NCBI GenBank assembly: GCA_033763695.1
Contig: JANRKB010000043.1
Span: 62,001 to 126,000, forward strand
Source: JANRKB01 sp033763695
GTDB taxonomy: Bacteria > Planctomycetota > Phycisphaerae > Phycisphaerales > UBA1924
Reading direction: 5' to 3'
Length of the DNA stretch: 64,000 nt
Part shown: positions 25,769 through 33,514 of the stretch, in pieces
How positions within the stretch are numbered: position 1 is the stretch's first letter
How the letters are laid out: each line of letters opens with the position of its first letter
Position numbers and translations under genes: made by a program
Notes under the pieces: generated by a model
Databases searched by the model: none
Told to the model about the DNA's origin: nothing
What the model saw: the letters and a program-made list of their open reading frames with translations, nothing else

Positions 25769-28131
25769 GGGCGACCTCCGCTGGTCGCGGCACCAGTCGA
25801 GGCCGCAGCACTGACCTTGCCGGCTTCGGCCGCAGGCGTCACAGTCGCGGCAGCGGGAGCGGCCGGTGCGGCGGGCACGTCCGGCGGCGGGTTGATGTCG
25901 CGACCGACCCGCTGCATGTACGCAATCAGCGCAACGACCTTCTTGGTCGCCGTGATCTGCTCAGGGCCGCGCTGCTTCTTGATGTCATCGGCGATGAGTT
26001 GGGCCTGTTCGCGAGCCATCTTCTCAGCGACGCCGTCCTTGACCGCCTCGCCGTAGGGCACGCCGAGCATCGCCATCGCGCGGACGCGCTGCTGGATGCC
26101 TGCGAAGTCGAGGTCGTCCGTCAGCAGCGCGGGATACGCCGGCATGATGGACTTGTCGTTGATGTCGCGAGGATTGTTGAAGTGGATGGCGTGCCACAGA
26201 TTGCTCTGCTTGCCGCCTTCGCGAGCCAGGTCGGGGCCGATACGACGGCTGCCCCACTGGAACGGATGGTCGTAGACGAACTCACCAGGCTTGCTGTATT
26301 CGCCGTAGCGCTTCACCTCGGCGTAGATCGGACGGATCATCTGCGAGTGGCAGTTGTAGCAGCCCTCGGCGATGTACACGTCGCGTCCGGCAAGTTCCAG
26401 CGGCGTGTAGGGCTTCACGCTGGCGATCGTCGGCACGTTGCTCTTGATGAGGAACGTCGGCACGATTTCAAACAACGACGCGGCGGCGACGGCGAGGAAC
26501 GTCATCACGCCGAAGAGCGCGGGCTTGCGCTCCCACACGCGGTGCCACCAGACCGACATGATCGTGTCGATCTTCTTGCCTGCGTCGATGGTGTTGGTGA
26601 GCTTGCTCTCGGGCGCGACTTCCGGATGGAAGGGCGCGGCGCTCAGCGCGGGGGCCGAGTAGACCGGCACGTCATAGACCGCCGGGCGGGCCTTCCAGGT
26701 CATGAAGAAGTTAACGGCACCGAGCAGCGCGCCGCCGAAGTAGAGCAGACCACCCAGGATGCGCAGCCAGTAGAACGGGATGAGCTGCGTCACCGTCTCG
26801 GTGAAGTCGGGGTACTTGAGCTGGCCGGTGGCGTCAAAGGCACGCCACATCAGGCCCTGCGTCAGACCCGACGCATAGATCGGAATGATGTACATCAGGA
26901 TGCCGACGGTCGCGAGCCAGAAGTGCGTGGTCGCCAGGCCCTTGCTGAAGAGCTTGGTCTGGAACAGGCGCGGCAGGAGCCAATACATCATGCCGAACGC
27001 GAGGAAGCCGTTCCAGCCCAGCGCGCCCGCGTGCACGTGAGCGATCGTCCAGTCGGTGTAGTGCGAGAGGGAGTTGACGCTCTTGACGCTGAGCATCGGG
27101 CCTTCGAACGTGGACATCATGTAGAACGTGACGCCGACCACGAAGAACTTGAGCACCGGGTCCTCGGTCACCTTGTGCCATGCGCCGCGCAGGGTGAGCA
27201 GGCCGTTGATGCCGCCGCCCCAACTGGGCATCCAGAGCATGACGCTAAAGAGCATGCCCAGCGTGCTGGCCCACGACGGCAGTGCCGTGTAGTGCAGGTG
27301 GTGCGGGCCCGCCCAGATATAGATGAAGACCAGCGACCAGAAGTGGATGATGGACAGGCGATAGGAGAAGACCGGACGCTCCGCGGCCTTGGGCATGAAG
27401 TAGTACATCAGGCCCAGGAACGGCGTGGTCAGAAAGAACGCGACGGCGTTGTGGCCGTACCACCACTGCATGAACGCGTCCTGCACACCGGCATAAACGC
27501 TGTAGCTCTTGAACAGGCCCGCCGGGATGACCAGACTGTTGAACACGTGCAGCACGGCCACCGTGATGATGGTCGCGGTGTAGAACCACAGCGCGACATA
27601 CATGTGCCGCTCGCGACGCTTGGCAAGCGTGCCAAAGAAGTTCACGCCAAAGAAGGCGACCCACACCACCGCGATAAGCAGGTCGATGGGCCACTCAAGC
27701 TCGGCATACTCCTTGCCTTGGGTGATGCCCAGCGGGAGGGTGAGGGCCGCACAGACGATGATCAGTTGCCAGCCCCAGAAGTGAAGATTGCTCAAGGCGT
27801 CGCTGAACATGCGGGCCTTGCACAGCCGCTGCGTCGAGTAATACACGGCAGCAAAGAGTGCGTTGCCCGCGAAGGCGAAGATCGCCGCGTTGGTGTGCAG
27901 CGGACGCAGACGGCCAAAGCTCAGGTATTGCCCCAGGGGACCCGCGCTCGCGCTGAGGTCGGGGAGAACCAGTTCAACCGCGACGATCAGCCCCACCAGG
28001 AACGCCACCAAGCTCCAGATGAGGGTCATCAGGAGGAACTTGCGGACGATGGCGTCGTCGTAGGAAAACTGCTCCATCGCGACGCCGCGGCTGCTCGCCT
28101 GGCCTTCGGAGATTGCTGCAGAACCACTCAT
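25765..28131 (-). CDS. ccoNO: cbb3 oxidase subunits I and II fused (CcoN-CcoO)
   Basis: A 788-residue fusion. Residues 20-480 are CcoN with twelve membrane spans and the haem/copper histidines: H79 in RPLHTN, H227 in WYGHN, H277/H278 in AGPHH, and H365/H367 in IAHVHAG. Residues 520-730 are CcoO, with one span (LFGVMTFLAVAAASLFEIV) and the haem c site CYNCH at 591-595. A Pro/Ala-rich tail follows. Together with CcoQ and CcoP this makes the high-affinity terminal oxidase used at low oxygen. The start ATG 28131 follows GGGAG at 8 nt; the frame is open to 28308 but that part is not CcoN-like. Such NO fusions are known in other phyla. Confidence 0.97.
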   Translation of the reverse strand: MSGSAAISEGQASSRGVAMEQFSYDDAIVRKFLLMTLIWSLVAFLVGLIVAVELVLPDLSASAGPLGQYLSFGRLRPLHTNAAIFAFAGNALFAAVYYSTQRLCKARMFSDALSNLHFWGWQLIIVCAALTLPLGITQGKEYAELEWPIDLLIAVVWVAFFGVNFFGTLAKRRERHMYVALWFYTATIITVAVLHVFNSLVIPAGLFKSYSVYAGVQDAFMQWWYGHNAVAFFLTTPFLGLMYYFMPKAAERPVFSYRLSIIHFWSLVFIYIWAGPHHLHYTALPSWASTLGMLFSVMLWMPSWGGGINGLLTLRGAWHKVTEDPVLKFFVVGVTFYMMSTFEGPMLSVKSVNSLSHYTDWTIAHVHAGALGWNGFLAFGMMYWLLPRLFQTKLFSKGLATTHFWLATVGILMYIIPIYASGLTQGLMWRAFDATGQLKYPDFTETVTQLIPFYWLRILGGLLYFGGALLGAVNFFMTWKARPAVYDVPVYSAPALSAAPFHPEVAPESKLTNTIDAGKKIDTIMSVWWHRVWERKPALFGVMTFLAVAAASLFEIVPTFLIKSNVPTIASVKPYTPLELAGRDVYIAEGCYNCHSQMIRPIYAEVKRYGEYSKPGEFVYDHPFQWGSRRIGPDLAREGGKQSNLWHAIHFNNPRDINDKSIMPAYPALLTDDLDFAGIQQRVRAMAMLGVPYGEAVKDGVAEKMAREQAQLIADDIKKQRGPEQITATKKVVALIAYMQRVGRDINPPPDVPAAPAAPAAATVTPAAEAGKVSAAASTGAATSGGRP

Positions 28132-28239
28132 GAAGTCACTCCCACTGGCTCTCGGACCTGTCCTGAACGCGGAACCGCCTGTTGAGACGCTGGCCCCGGG
28201 ATTGATTGACGACCACTGGATCGGTTTATCCGGTTCGGG

Positions 28240-28268
28240 ATCTTCAGGACTTTCTGGTCCTTTGTCAA
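28240..28268 (-). promoter_or_regulatory. Possible cco promoter with palindrome in the spacer
   Basis: On the minus strand TTGACA (28268-28263) is followed by a 17-bp spacer and GAAGAT (28245-28240). The spacer contains a perfect inverted repeat AGGAC-N6-GTCCT (28246-28261). The -35 is perfect, the -10 is poor. The palindrome is a candidate operator for the divergent Rrf2 regulator. Confidence 0.5.
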
Positions 28269-28280
28269 GAGCGGGCGTTG

Positions 28281-28318
28281 GCCAAAACGCGGAAAAGTCG
28301 ATTTCCATGAAATTTGGC
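28281..28318. promoter_or_regulatory. Second dyad in the cco/rrf2 intergenic region
   Basis: GCCAAA (28281-28286) pairs with TTTGGC (28313-28318), and inside it lies ATTTC-cat-GAAAT (28301-28313). These are further candidate regulator sites in the 344-bp divergent region. I found no FNR-type TTGAT-N4-ATCAA site. Confidence 0.35.
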
Positions 28319-28475
28319 GTGAGGGACGTGTTTCCCTACCGATATTTCTTGAATAACGGACTTGATTGTCGTATCTTTGGTTGGTTGGTCCGAAAGGCCG
28401 ATCAGTCCAGCGTGCCCGACCGCGGCATCTTGCCGCCCTCCTCCACGCTGGCGGTCTGAAAAAGGAGTCCATGCG

Positions 28476-29003
28476 ATGCTGAGCCAAGCAGCCGGTTATG
28501 CAGCCACGGCGTTGGGCTTCGTCGCCTCCGCCGGGGGGCGGCCCGTCCTTGTCAAGGAGATTGCCGAGGCGTCGGGGATTCCCGGCTCATACCTCGCCAA
28601 GATCATCCATTCACTGGCCCGCAAGGGCGTGGTGTTCACCCAGCGCGGCATTGGTGGCGGCGTCACCCTCGCCAAGCCCGCCACCGGCATCACCCTGATG
28701 GACATCTGCATCGCCCTCGACGACCCGGTCGTCGAGAAGCGCTGCATGCTCGGCACATCCGAGTGCTCTGATGAGCGGGCCTGCCCGGCTCACAAGTACT
28801 GGACGATGCAGCGCGACAAGCACTTGGAGTTCCTGCGCGGCACATCGGTCGCCGACATCGCCGCGTTCGAACTCCGCCGTCGCAATGCCAAGGTCGCGGG
28901 CGTCAACCCCGCGATGATGGGCGGCATCGGTGCGCTGGGCGGCACGATGCTCACCGTCAACGGGAGCGGCGCGAGCGAGAAGACGCGACAGATCACCCTC
29001 TAA
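28476..29003 (+). CDS. Rrf2-family transcriptional regulator with Fe-S cysteines
   Basis: A 175-residue regulator. An N-terminal winged helix begins MLSQAAGYAATALGFVAS with the recognition region SGIPGSYLAKIIHSLARKG, and three cysteines at 90, 97 and 103 (C-X6-C-X5-C) are spaced as in the [2Fe-2S]-binding Rrf2 proteins NsrR, IscR and RsrR. Such proteins sense nitric oxide, redox state or cluster supply. The ATG 28476 has AAGGAG 8 nt upstream. It is divergent from ccoNO and is the obvious candidate to control it. The C-terminal 40 residues are Gly/Met-rich and not family-typical. Confidence 0.93.
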   Translation: MLSQAAGYAATALGFVASAGGRPVLVKEIAEASGIPGSYLAKIIHSLARKGVVFTQRGIGGGVTLAKPATGITLMDICIALDDPVVEKRCMLGTSECSDERACPAHKYWTMQRDKHLEFLRGTSVADIAAFELRRRNAKVAGVNPAMMGGIGALGGTMLTVNGSGASEKTRQITL

Positions 29004-29077
29004 TCAGTCGACGCCGAACGTCCTCGGCTTTCGCGATTGACCGATTGCACTGCGGCCAATGCGTGGCCGCGCGCACC

Positions 29078-29083
29078 TACGCT
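29078..29083 (+). promoter_or_regulatory. -10-like box (TACGCT) 8 nt before start
   Basis: TACGCT followed by 8 nt and the ATG at 29092. No Shine-Dalgarno in the interval. The same hexamer is found before 717 and 36532. Confidence 0.4.
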
Positions 29084-29091
29084 CTGGCTGC

Positions 29092-29988
29092 ATGCCCGGC
29101 CATCGCTACGACATCATCGCGCTCGACCTCGACGGCACACTGCTCTCGCCCGATGGCAGCGTGAGTGCCGCGAACAAGGATGCCGTGCGGCGGGCGCGCG
29201 ACGCGGGCATCACGATCATCGTGGGCACCGGTCGCGGCTTGGTTGAATGCCGCCATGCGCTGGACGCGATCGAGCAGACCGACCCGGTCGTCGTCGCGGG
29301 CGGCGCGATCATCAGCGACCCGGTGACCAACCACACGCTCCATCGTTTCGCGATCGACGAGACACTCGTCCGCCGCGGCGTGGAACGCATGCTCTCACAC
29401 GGCCTGCCTGCACTGGTGCTTAAGGACCCAGTCGCCGCCGGGTATGACTATCTGGTCGTTCGCGGCGAACCCACCTTGCCGCTGGACCCCGTCACCGAGT
29501 GGTGGTTCGAGAAGATGAACGTCAAGGTGCGGCACGCTCCACGCGTTGAGCACGACGACCACCCCGAGCACACCGTCCGCGTCGGCGTGTGCGGCAGGGC
29601 ACGCAAACTCTCGACCATCCGTCGCGACCTCGATGAGGTCTTCGGCGACAGCGCGATCGTGCATCACTTCCCCGCGGTCGTCGCGCCCCAGCACGTGCGC
29701 GAGACTGAGGACGAGGGCACCCTCGACATCCTCGAACTCTTCGATCGGCACGCGACCAAGTGGAATGCGATCCGCTGGATCGCCGAGCGACGCGGCGTCG
29801 ATGCCTCGCGAATCGCCGCGATCGGCGATGAGATCAACGACGTCGCGATGATCGAGGCCGCCGGGTTGGGCGTGGCAATGGGTAACGCGATCCCGGCGGT
29901 GCGCGATCGGGCCAAGCGTCAAACGCGGAGCAATCGCGAAGACGGCGTCGCACACGCGATCAATGCAATCCTCGCGGGCGAGTGGTGA
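29092..29988 (+). CDS. HAD-superfamily phosphatase, Cof type
   Basis: A 298-residue hydrolase of the Cof/HAD IIB group. Motif I is ALDLDGTLLSPDG with the nucleophile Asp, motif II is the Thr in IIVGTGRG, and motif IV is AAIGDEINDVAMIEAAGLGVAMGN split over two strands (GDEINDVAM). A cap domain of about 110 residues lies between. Members dephosphorylate sugar phosphates and related metabolites; the substrate is unknown. It starts 88 bp after the Rrf2 gene but has its own -10-like box. It is cytoplasmic. Confidence 0.9.
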   Translation: MPGHRYDIIALDLDGTLLSPDGSVSAANKDAVRRARDAGITIIVGTGRGLVECRHALDAIEQTDPVVVAGGAIISDPVTNHTLHRFAIDETLVRRGVERMLSHGLPALVLKDPVAAGYDYLVVRGEPTLPLDPVTEWWFEKMNVKVRHAPRVEHDDHPEHTVRVGVCGRARKLSTIRRDLDEVFGDSAIVHHFPAVVAPQHVRETEDEGTLDILELFDRHATKWNAIRWIAERRGVDASRIAAIGDEINDVAMIEAAGLGVAMGNAIPAVRDRAKRQTRSNREDGVAHAINAILAGEW

Positions 29989-30044
29989 TGAGATCACTCG
30001 AAAGAGCCAAGCGGCAACGTGGCGGAGTGCCCATTTGATTCGTT

Positions 30045-30104
30045 AGCTTCGTGACTTCTTCTTTTCCCGTCTTTTGCACTCCGTCTCTCCGTCTCTTTCT
30101 TCCC
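30045..30104 (+). promoter_or_regulatory. Pyrimidine-rich leader of rsmA
   Basis: The 60 nt before the rsmA ATG are mostly C and T with a few G: it begins CTTCGTGACTTC, then has CGTCTCTCCGTCTCTT and ends TTTCTTCCC. There is no Shine-Dalgarno. The words recur in the leaders at 15006, 31105 and 34646. Confidence 0.6.
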
Positions 30105-30926
30105 ATGCAAACCCTCACGCAAATCAAGGAGATCCTCGCAGCACGCGGCATGTCGCCCAAGAAGTCGCTCGGCCAGAACTTCCTCACCGATCACAACCTC
30201 ATCCGCAAACTCGTCGACTCCAGCGGCGTGGGTGCGGGGGATGCTGTGGTCGAGGTCGGCCCCGGCACCGGAACGCTGACGGAGGAACTGCTGGCCCGCG
30301 GCTGCCGCGTCGTCGCGTGCGAACTCGATGACGGCATGGCGGCACACCTGCGCGAGCATTTCGCCTCGTTCGGCGAGCGCTTCACGCTCGTCCACGGCGA
30401 CTGCCTCGCGGGCAAGCGCGAGGTCAACCCTGAGATTCTGCGTGCGATCGGCGATGGCCCCTTCCGGCTCGTGGCGAATCTGCCCTATGGCGCTGCGACG
30501 CCACTGATGACGACGCTGCTGGTGAACGTGCCGCGCTGCCTGTCGCTTCACGTGACGATCCAGCGCGAGGTGGCGGATCGCTTCGCGGCCGGCCCAGGCA
30601 GCAAGGACTATGGACTCGTAAGCGTGATCTGCGGCGCACTGGCAACGGTGCGCGGCGTCGGCGTGCTGCCGCCCGAGTGCTTCTGGCCGCGGCCTGATGT
30701 CACCAGCGCGATGATCTCGATCGAGAGGCGTACGACGCCGCTCACCGATGACCCGGCGGGCCTGGCAGCCGCGGCGCAGCGCATCTTTGCACAACGCCGC
30801 AAACAGCTCGGAGCCTTGCTCGGACGCGACATCGCGTGGCCGCCGGGCATCGAGCCGACGATGCGCGCAGAACAACTCGGCGTCGAGCAGATCGTGGCAC
30901 TGGCACGGGTCGCCGGAGAGCGATGA
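30105..30926 (+). CDS. rsmA: 16S rRNA dimethyladenosine transferase RsmA (KsgA)
   Basis: A 273-residue methyltransferase that dimethylates two adjacent adenines in helix 45 of 16S rRNA. N-terminal PKKSLGQNFLTD is the family signature; the SAM-binding GPGTGTLTE lies at residues 52-60, and the catalytic motif NLPYG lies before ATPLMTTLL. The C-terminal domain with RRKQLGALL is present, so the protein is full length. The start gives MQTLTQIKEIL; upstream codons belong to the pyrimidine-rich leader. Confidence 0.96.
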   Translation: MQTLTQIKEILAARGMSPKKSLGQNFLTDHNLIRKLVDSSGVGAGDAVVEVGPGTGTLTEELLARGCRVVACELDDGMAAHLREHFASFGERFTLVHGDCLAGKREVNPEILRAIGDGPFRLVANLPYGAATPLMTTLLVNVPRCLSLHVTIQREVADRFAAGPGSKDYGLVSVICGALATVRGVGVLPPECFWPRPDVTSAMISIERRTTPLTDDPAGLAAAAQRIFAQRRKQLGALLGRDIAWPPGIEPTMRAEQLGVEQIVALARVAGER

Positions 30927-30945
30927 GCGAGGCCGAGGGCCGAAA

Positions 30946-30993
30946 AGTGGCAGAGTGGCAGAGTGGCAGAGTGGCAGAGTGGCAGAGTGGCAG
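30946..30993 (+). repeat. 8-bp tandem repeat, six perfect copies
   Basis: AGTGGCAG is repeated six times without mismatch, starting 20 bp after the rsmA stop, and then decays into AGTGAGCC. The period of 8 is not a multiple of 3 and no gene covers it. It lies in the 260-bp gap between rsmA and the scoB leader. Confidence 0.97.
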
Positions 30994-31104
30994 AGTGAGC
31001 CATTCTCCAACACACTCGCCTCTGCGTGCCACCCGTGCCCGGCACTCAGCACTCCGGCGCCAAGTGTTCATGATCGACACGGACTTCTCGACTGTTCCCG
31101 CTTG

Positions 31105-31186
31105 ATTGCCTTTCGCACCTCGTCTCTCCGTCTCTTCGTCCCTTCGGTACTTCGTCTCTTCTCGGCCTCCCCGATACACTTGCCCC
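31105..31186 (+). promoter_or_regulatory. Pyrimidine-rich leader of scoB with embedded TACACT box
   Basis: A C/T-rich stretch contains CGTCTCTCCGTCTCTT (shared with the rsmA leader) and ACTTCGTCTCTTCT (shared with the leader at 15092). TACACT at 31175-31180 ends 6 nt before the ATG, so the mRNA may be leaderless, starting just downstream of the pyrimidine tract. Confidence 0.5.
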
Positions 31187-31849
31187 ATGCCACTGACACG
31201 CGAACAGATCACGCAGCGTGCCGCCCGCGAACTTCGCGACGGCTACATCGTCAATCTCGGCATCGGCATGCCCACGCTGGTGGCCAACTACGTGCCCAGC
31301 GGCATGGATATCTGGCTGCAATCCGAGAACGGCCTGCTCGGCATGGGCCCGTTTCCCAAGGACGCCGACGTCGACGCTGATCTGATCAACGCGGGCAAGC
31401 AGACCATCACCGCGCGCCCCGGCGCGGCATTCTTCTCCAGCGCCGATTCCTTCGCGATGATCCGCGGCGGACACGTTGATCTCTCCATCCTCGGCGCGAT
31501 GCAGATCTCGCAAGAGGGTGACCTCGCCAACTGGATGGTCCCCGGCAAGATGGTCAAGGGCATGGGCGGCGCGATGGACCTCGTCGCAGGCGTCCGCCGC
31601 GTCGTCGTCACCATGGAACACACCGCCAAAGGCGGCGTGCCCAAGATCGTCAAGCAGTGCACCCTGCCGCTGACCGGCAAACGCTGCGTGCACCAGATCA
31701 TCACCGAGCTGTGCGTGATGGAGTTCGACGCGGCACGCAATCGTTTCGTGCTCACCGAACTGGCGCCGGGCGTCTCGCTCGATGATGTCAAGAAGGCGAC
31801 CGAGGCGGAGTATCACGTCGCGCCGAATGTGAAAGAGATCAACCTCTAA
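31187..31849 (+). CDS. scoB: 3-oxoacid CoA-transferase subunit B
   Basis: A 220-residue beta subunit of a family I CoA-transferase. The catalytic glutamate is E47 in the motif SENGLLGMG, and the first part YIVNLGIGMPTLVANYVP is typical of ScoB/AtoA/PcaJ. It moves CoA from succinyl-CoA to a 3-oxoacid such as acetoacetate. The enzyme needs an alpha subunit, normally encoded immediately upstream; here the upstream neighbour is rsmA and the downstream one is a convergent zinc-ribbon gene, so the alpha subunit is not in the window. Upstream codons in frame belong to the pyrimidine-rich leader. Confidence 0.93.
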   Translation: MPLTREQITQRAARELRDGYIVNLGIGMPTLVANYVPSGMDIWLQSENGLLGMGPFPKDADVDADLINAGKQTITARPGAAFFSSADSFAMIRGGHVDLSILGAMQISQEGDLANWMVPGKMVKGMGGAMDLVAGVRRVVVTMEHTAKGGVPKIVKQCTLPLTGKRCVHQIITELCVMEFDAARNRFVLTELAPGVSLDDVKKATEAEYHVAPNVKEINL

Positions 31850-31903
31850 CACGCGCGACCATCACGCCGTGTTGCTCGCATCACGCTGGACTGCGCGCAT
31901 CAA

Positions 31904-32338
31904 CTACTGCTTGCGGCGTGCAAGCCAGCCGCGGAACTTTTCCTTCAGCGTGAACTCGCTCAAGTCGCGGAGTTCACCCGCGTCGAGCAACACTCCGCCG
32001 CACACCGTGCAGCCGAGTTCCTCGATGTGCGTCTGCTTCTCATCGACCATCGTGATCAGCGGCGAGCCGTCGCGCGGGCAATGACGATCGCCGAGCACCC
32101 CGCCGCGCGTCACATCCATCTGCTTGCCGATGTCGAGCTGCGCAATCACCTCATCGTGCTTGAGGACCTTCTCGAGCTCGCGTGCGTCGAACCACATCGC
32201 GCCGCAGTTGGCGCAGCGATCGACTGAGAGCCCGCCCACGGGCACCTGCTCCATCAGGAAGCCGTCCTTGGGGCAGCGGATCTTGTGCCGAAATGTGGGG
32301 TCGTTGCGCGGCCCATAGTTCGCCGAGTTGTTGCTCAT
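31904..32338 (-). CDS. Double zf-TFIIB-type zinc-ribbon protein
   Basis: A 144-residue protein with two zinc ribbons: CPKDG...CANCGAMWFDARELE (residues 22-56) and CPRDG...CTVCGGVLLDAGELRDL (residues 86-127). The paired CPxDG and C-x2-CG-x-(W/L)-x-DAGEL motifs are those of the zf-TFIIB family of small bacterial proteins of unknown function. The ATG has TATCGT 6 nt upstream and no Shine-Dalgarno. It is divergent from the dipeptidase gene. Confidence 0.85.
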   Translation of the reverse strand: MSNNSANYGPRNDPTFRHKIRCPKDGFLMEQVPVGGLSVDRCANCGAMWFDARELEKVLKHDEVIAQLDIGKQMDVTRGGVLGDRHCPRDGSPLITMVDEKQTHIEELGCTVCGGVLLDAGELRDLSEFTLKEKFRGWLARRKQ

Positions 32339-32344
32339 GGCACC

Positions 32345-32350
32345 ACGATA
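32345..32350 (-). promoter_or_regulatory. -10-like box (TATCGT) 6 nt before start
   Basis: TATCGT on the minus strand, then GGTGCC and the ATG at 32338. The identical hexamer lies before pyrE. Confidence 0.45.
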
Positions 32351-32425
32351 TCCTCAATCGGCGGCGGCGCGAAGGGCGTTCTTCTCGCCAGCCTGCGGGC
32401 GACGACTACTCCGGCGAGGACGGCG

Positions 32426-33466
32426 ATGTTCTGGTTCGATGCTCATCTCGATCTGGCGTACATGGCCCTGAGCGGACGCGACATGCACGCCGCCGACCCC
32501 ACCACCGCGGGCGGCGGCGACCCGCCCGGCGGCATCACGCTCCCCTCGCTGCGCGAAGGCAACGTCGCCGGGATGCTCGCCACCATCTTCATCGAGCCCG
32601 ACGGCAAAGACGCCGCGTACGCCTATCGCGCCGGCGATGCCGCGTCCGCACGCCTCGCTGCGCTGAAGCAGACCGCGATCTATCACGCGTGGGCCCGAGA
32701 AGGACGCTGCACACTCATGAAGCGACGGGCCAATGAGCCCGGAACGCAAGTAGACGCGACGCCGACCTGCCCGGCGCTCGGCATCCTCATGGAGGGCGCG
32801 GACCAGATCCGCAACGCTGCGGATGTGCAGTGCTGGGCCGAGCAGGGCGTCGTCGCCATCGGTCTGGCATGGGCCAAGGGCACGCGGCACGCCGGCGGCA
32901 ACATGAACACCGATCCGCTGGCCGACTCCGGACGCGAGATCTGCCGTGCCGCACAGGAACTGGGCATCATCCTCGACGTCACGCATCTTTCCGATCGCGC
33001 CCTCGACAGCGTGCTTGAGAGCACCACCGGCCCGATCATCGCGTCACACTCCAACTGCCGTGCGCTCGTCGACGAACCCGGCGGCGAGGTGCGCCAGCGA
33101 CACCTGACCGATGATGTCGTGCGCGAGATCGCCCGCCGCGGCGGGATGATCGGCGTCAACATCTTCTCGCCGTTCATTCTGCGCGGGGCTCGACGCGATC
33201 GCCGCGCGACGATCAAGGAATGGGTTGCCCACGTCGAACGCATCTGCGATCTCGCGGGGCATCGGCGCTGCGTCGGCCTTGGCTCCGACGCCGACGGCGG
33301 GTTCAGTGCGCTGACGCAACCCGAGGGCGTCAACCGCCCGGCCCACTACACGCTGCTGGGCGATGGCTTGCGCGACGCGGGCTGGAACGACGACAGCGTC
33401 CATGCTTTTGCATGGGACAACTGGGCGGCGTTCTGGGGCATTTCGCCGCAGAAATCGCCGCGTTGA
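32426..33466 (+). CDS. Membrane dipeptidase, peptidase family M19
   Basis: A 346-residue metal-dependent dipeptidase of the renal dipeptidase family. The first metal ligands are in FDAHLDLAY (His-x-Asp), the bridging Glu is in GILMEGADQ, and the later His ligands are in ILDVTHLSD and IIASHSNCR; GLGSDADGGF supplies a C-terminal ligand. It hydrolyses dipeptides, possibly from cell-wall turnover or protein breakdown. I chose ATG 32426, which places the motif right at the N-terminus and has GAGGA 5 nt upstream; the frame further upstream overlaps the divergent zinc-ribbon gene. No signal peptide is seen. Confidence 0.92.
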   Translation: MFWFDAHLDLAYMALSGRDMHAADPTTAGGGDPPGGITLPSLREGNVAGMLATIFIEPDGKDAAYAYRAGDAASARLAALKQTAIYHAWAREGRCTLMKRRANEPGTQVDATPTCPALGILMEGADQIRNAADVQCWAEQGVVAIGLAWAKGTRHAGGNMNTDPLADSGREICRAAQELGIILDVTHLSDRALDSVLESTTGPIIASHSNCRALVDEPGGEVRQRHLTDDVVREIARRGGMIGVNIFSPFILRGARRDRRATIKEWVAHVERICDLAGHRRCVGLGSDADGGFSALTQPEGVNRPAHYTLLGDGLRDAGWNDDSVHAFAWDNWAAFWGISPQKSPR

Positions 33467-33502
33467 TGTTCGCGCGGCACTGGCAATCGCGACGCGACCC
33501 CA

Positions 33503-33508
33503 TACCCT
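33503..33508 (+). promoter_or_regulatory. -10-like box (TACCCT) 6 nt before GTG start
   Basis: TACCCT, TCGCCC, then the GTG at 33515. It lies in the 48-bp gap after the dipeptidase stop, so the permease gene could be transcribed on its own. Confidence 0.4.
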
Positions 33509-33514
33509 TCGCCC

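Noticed and set aside
25999..28185. Long open frame antisense to ccoNO
   Set aside because: Rich in Arg, His, Asp and Glu without any motif; it is the usual antisense shadow of a GC-rich gene. The sense frame has all oxidase ligands.
28132..28475. FNR box for the cco operon
   Set aside because: TTGATTGACGACC and TTGATTGTCGTATC have only one good half-site each.
30946..30993. Possible CRISPR array
   Set aside because: The repeat unit is 8 bp with no spacers, and no cas gene is present.
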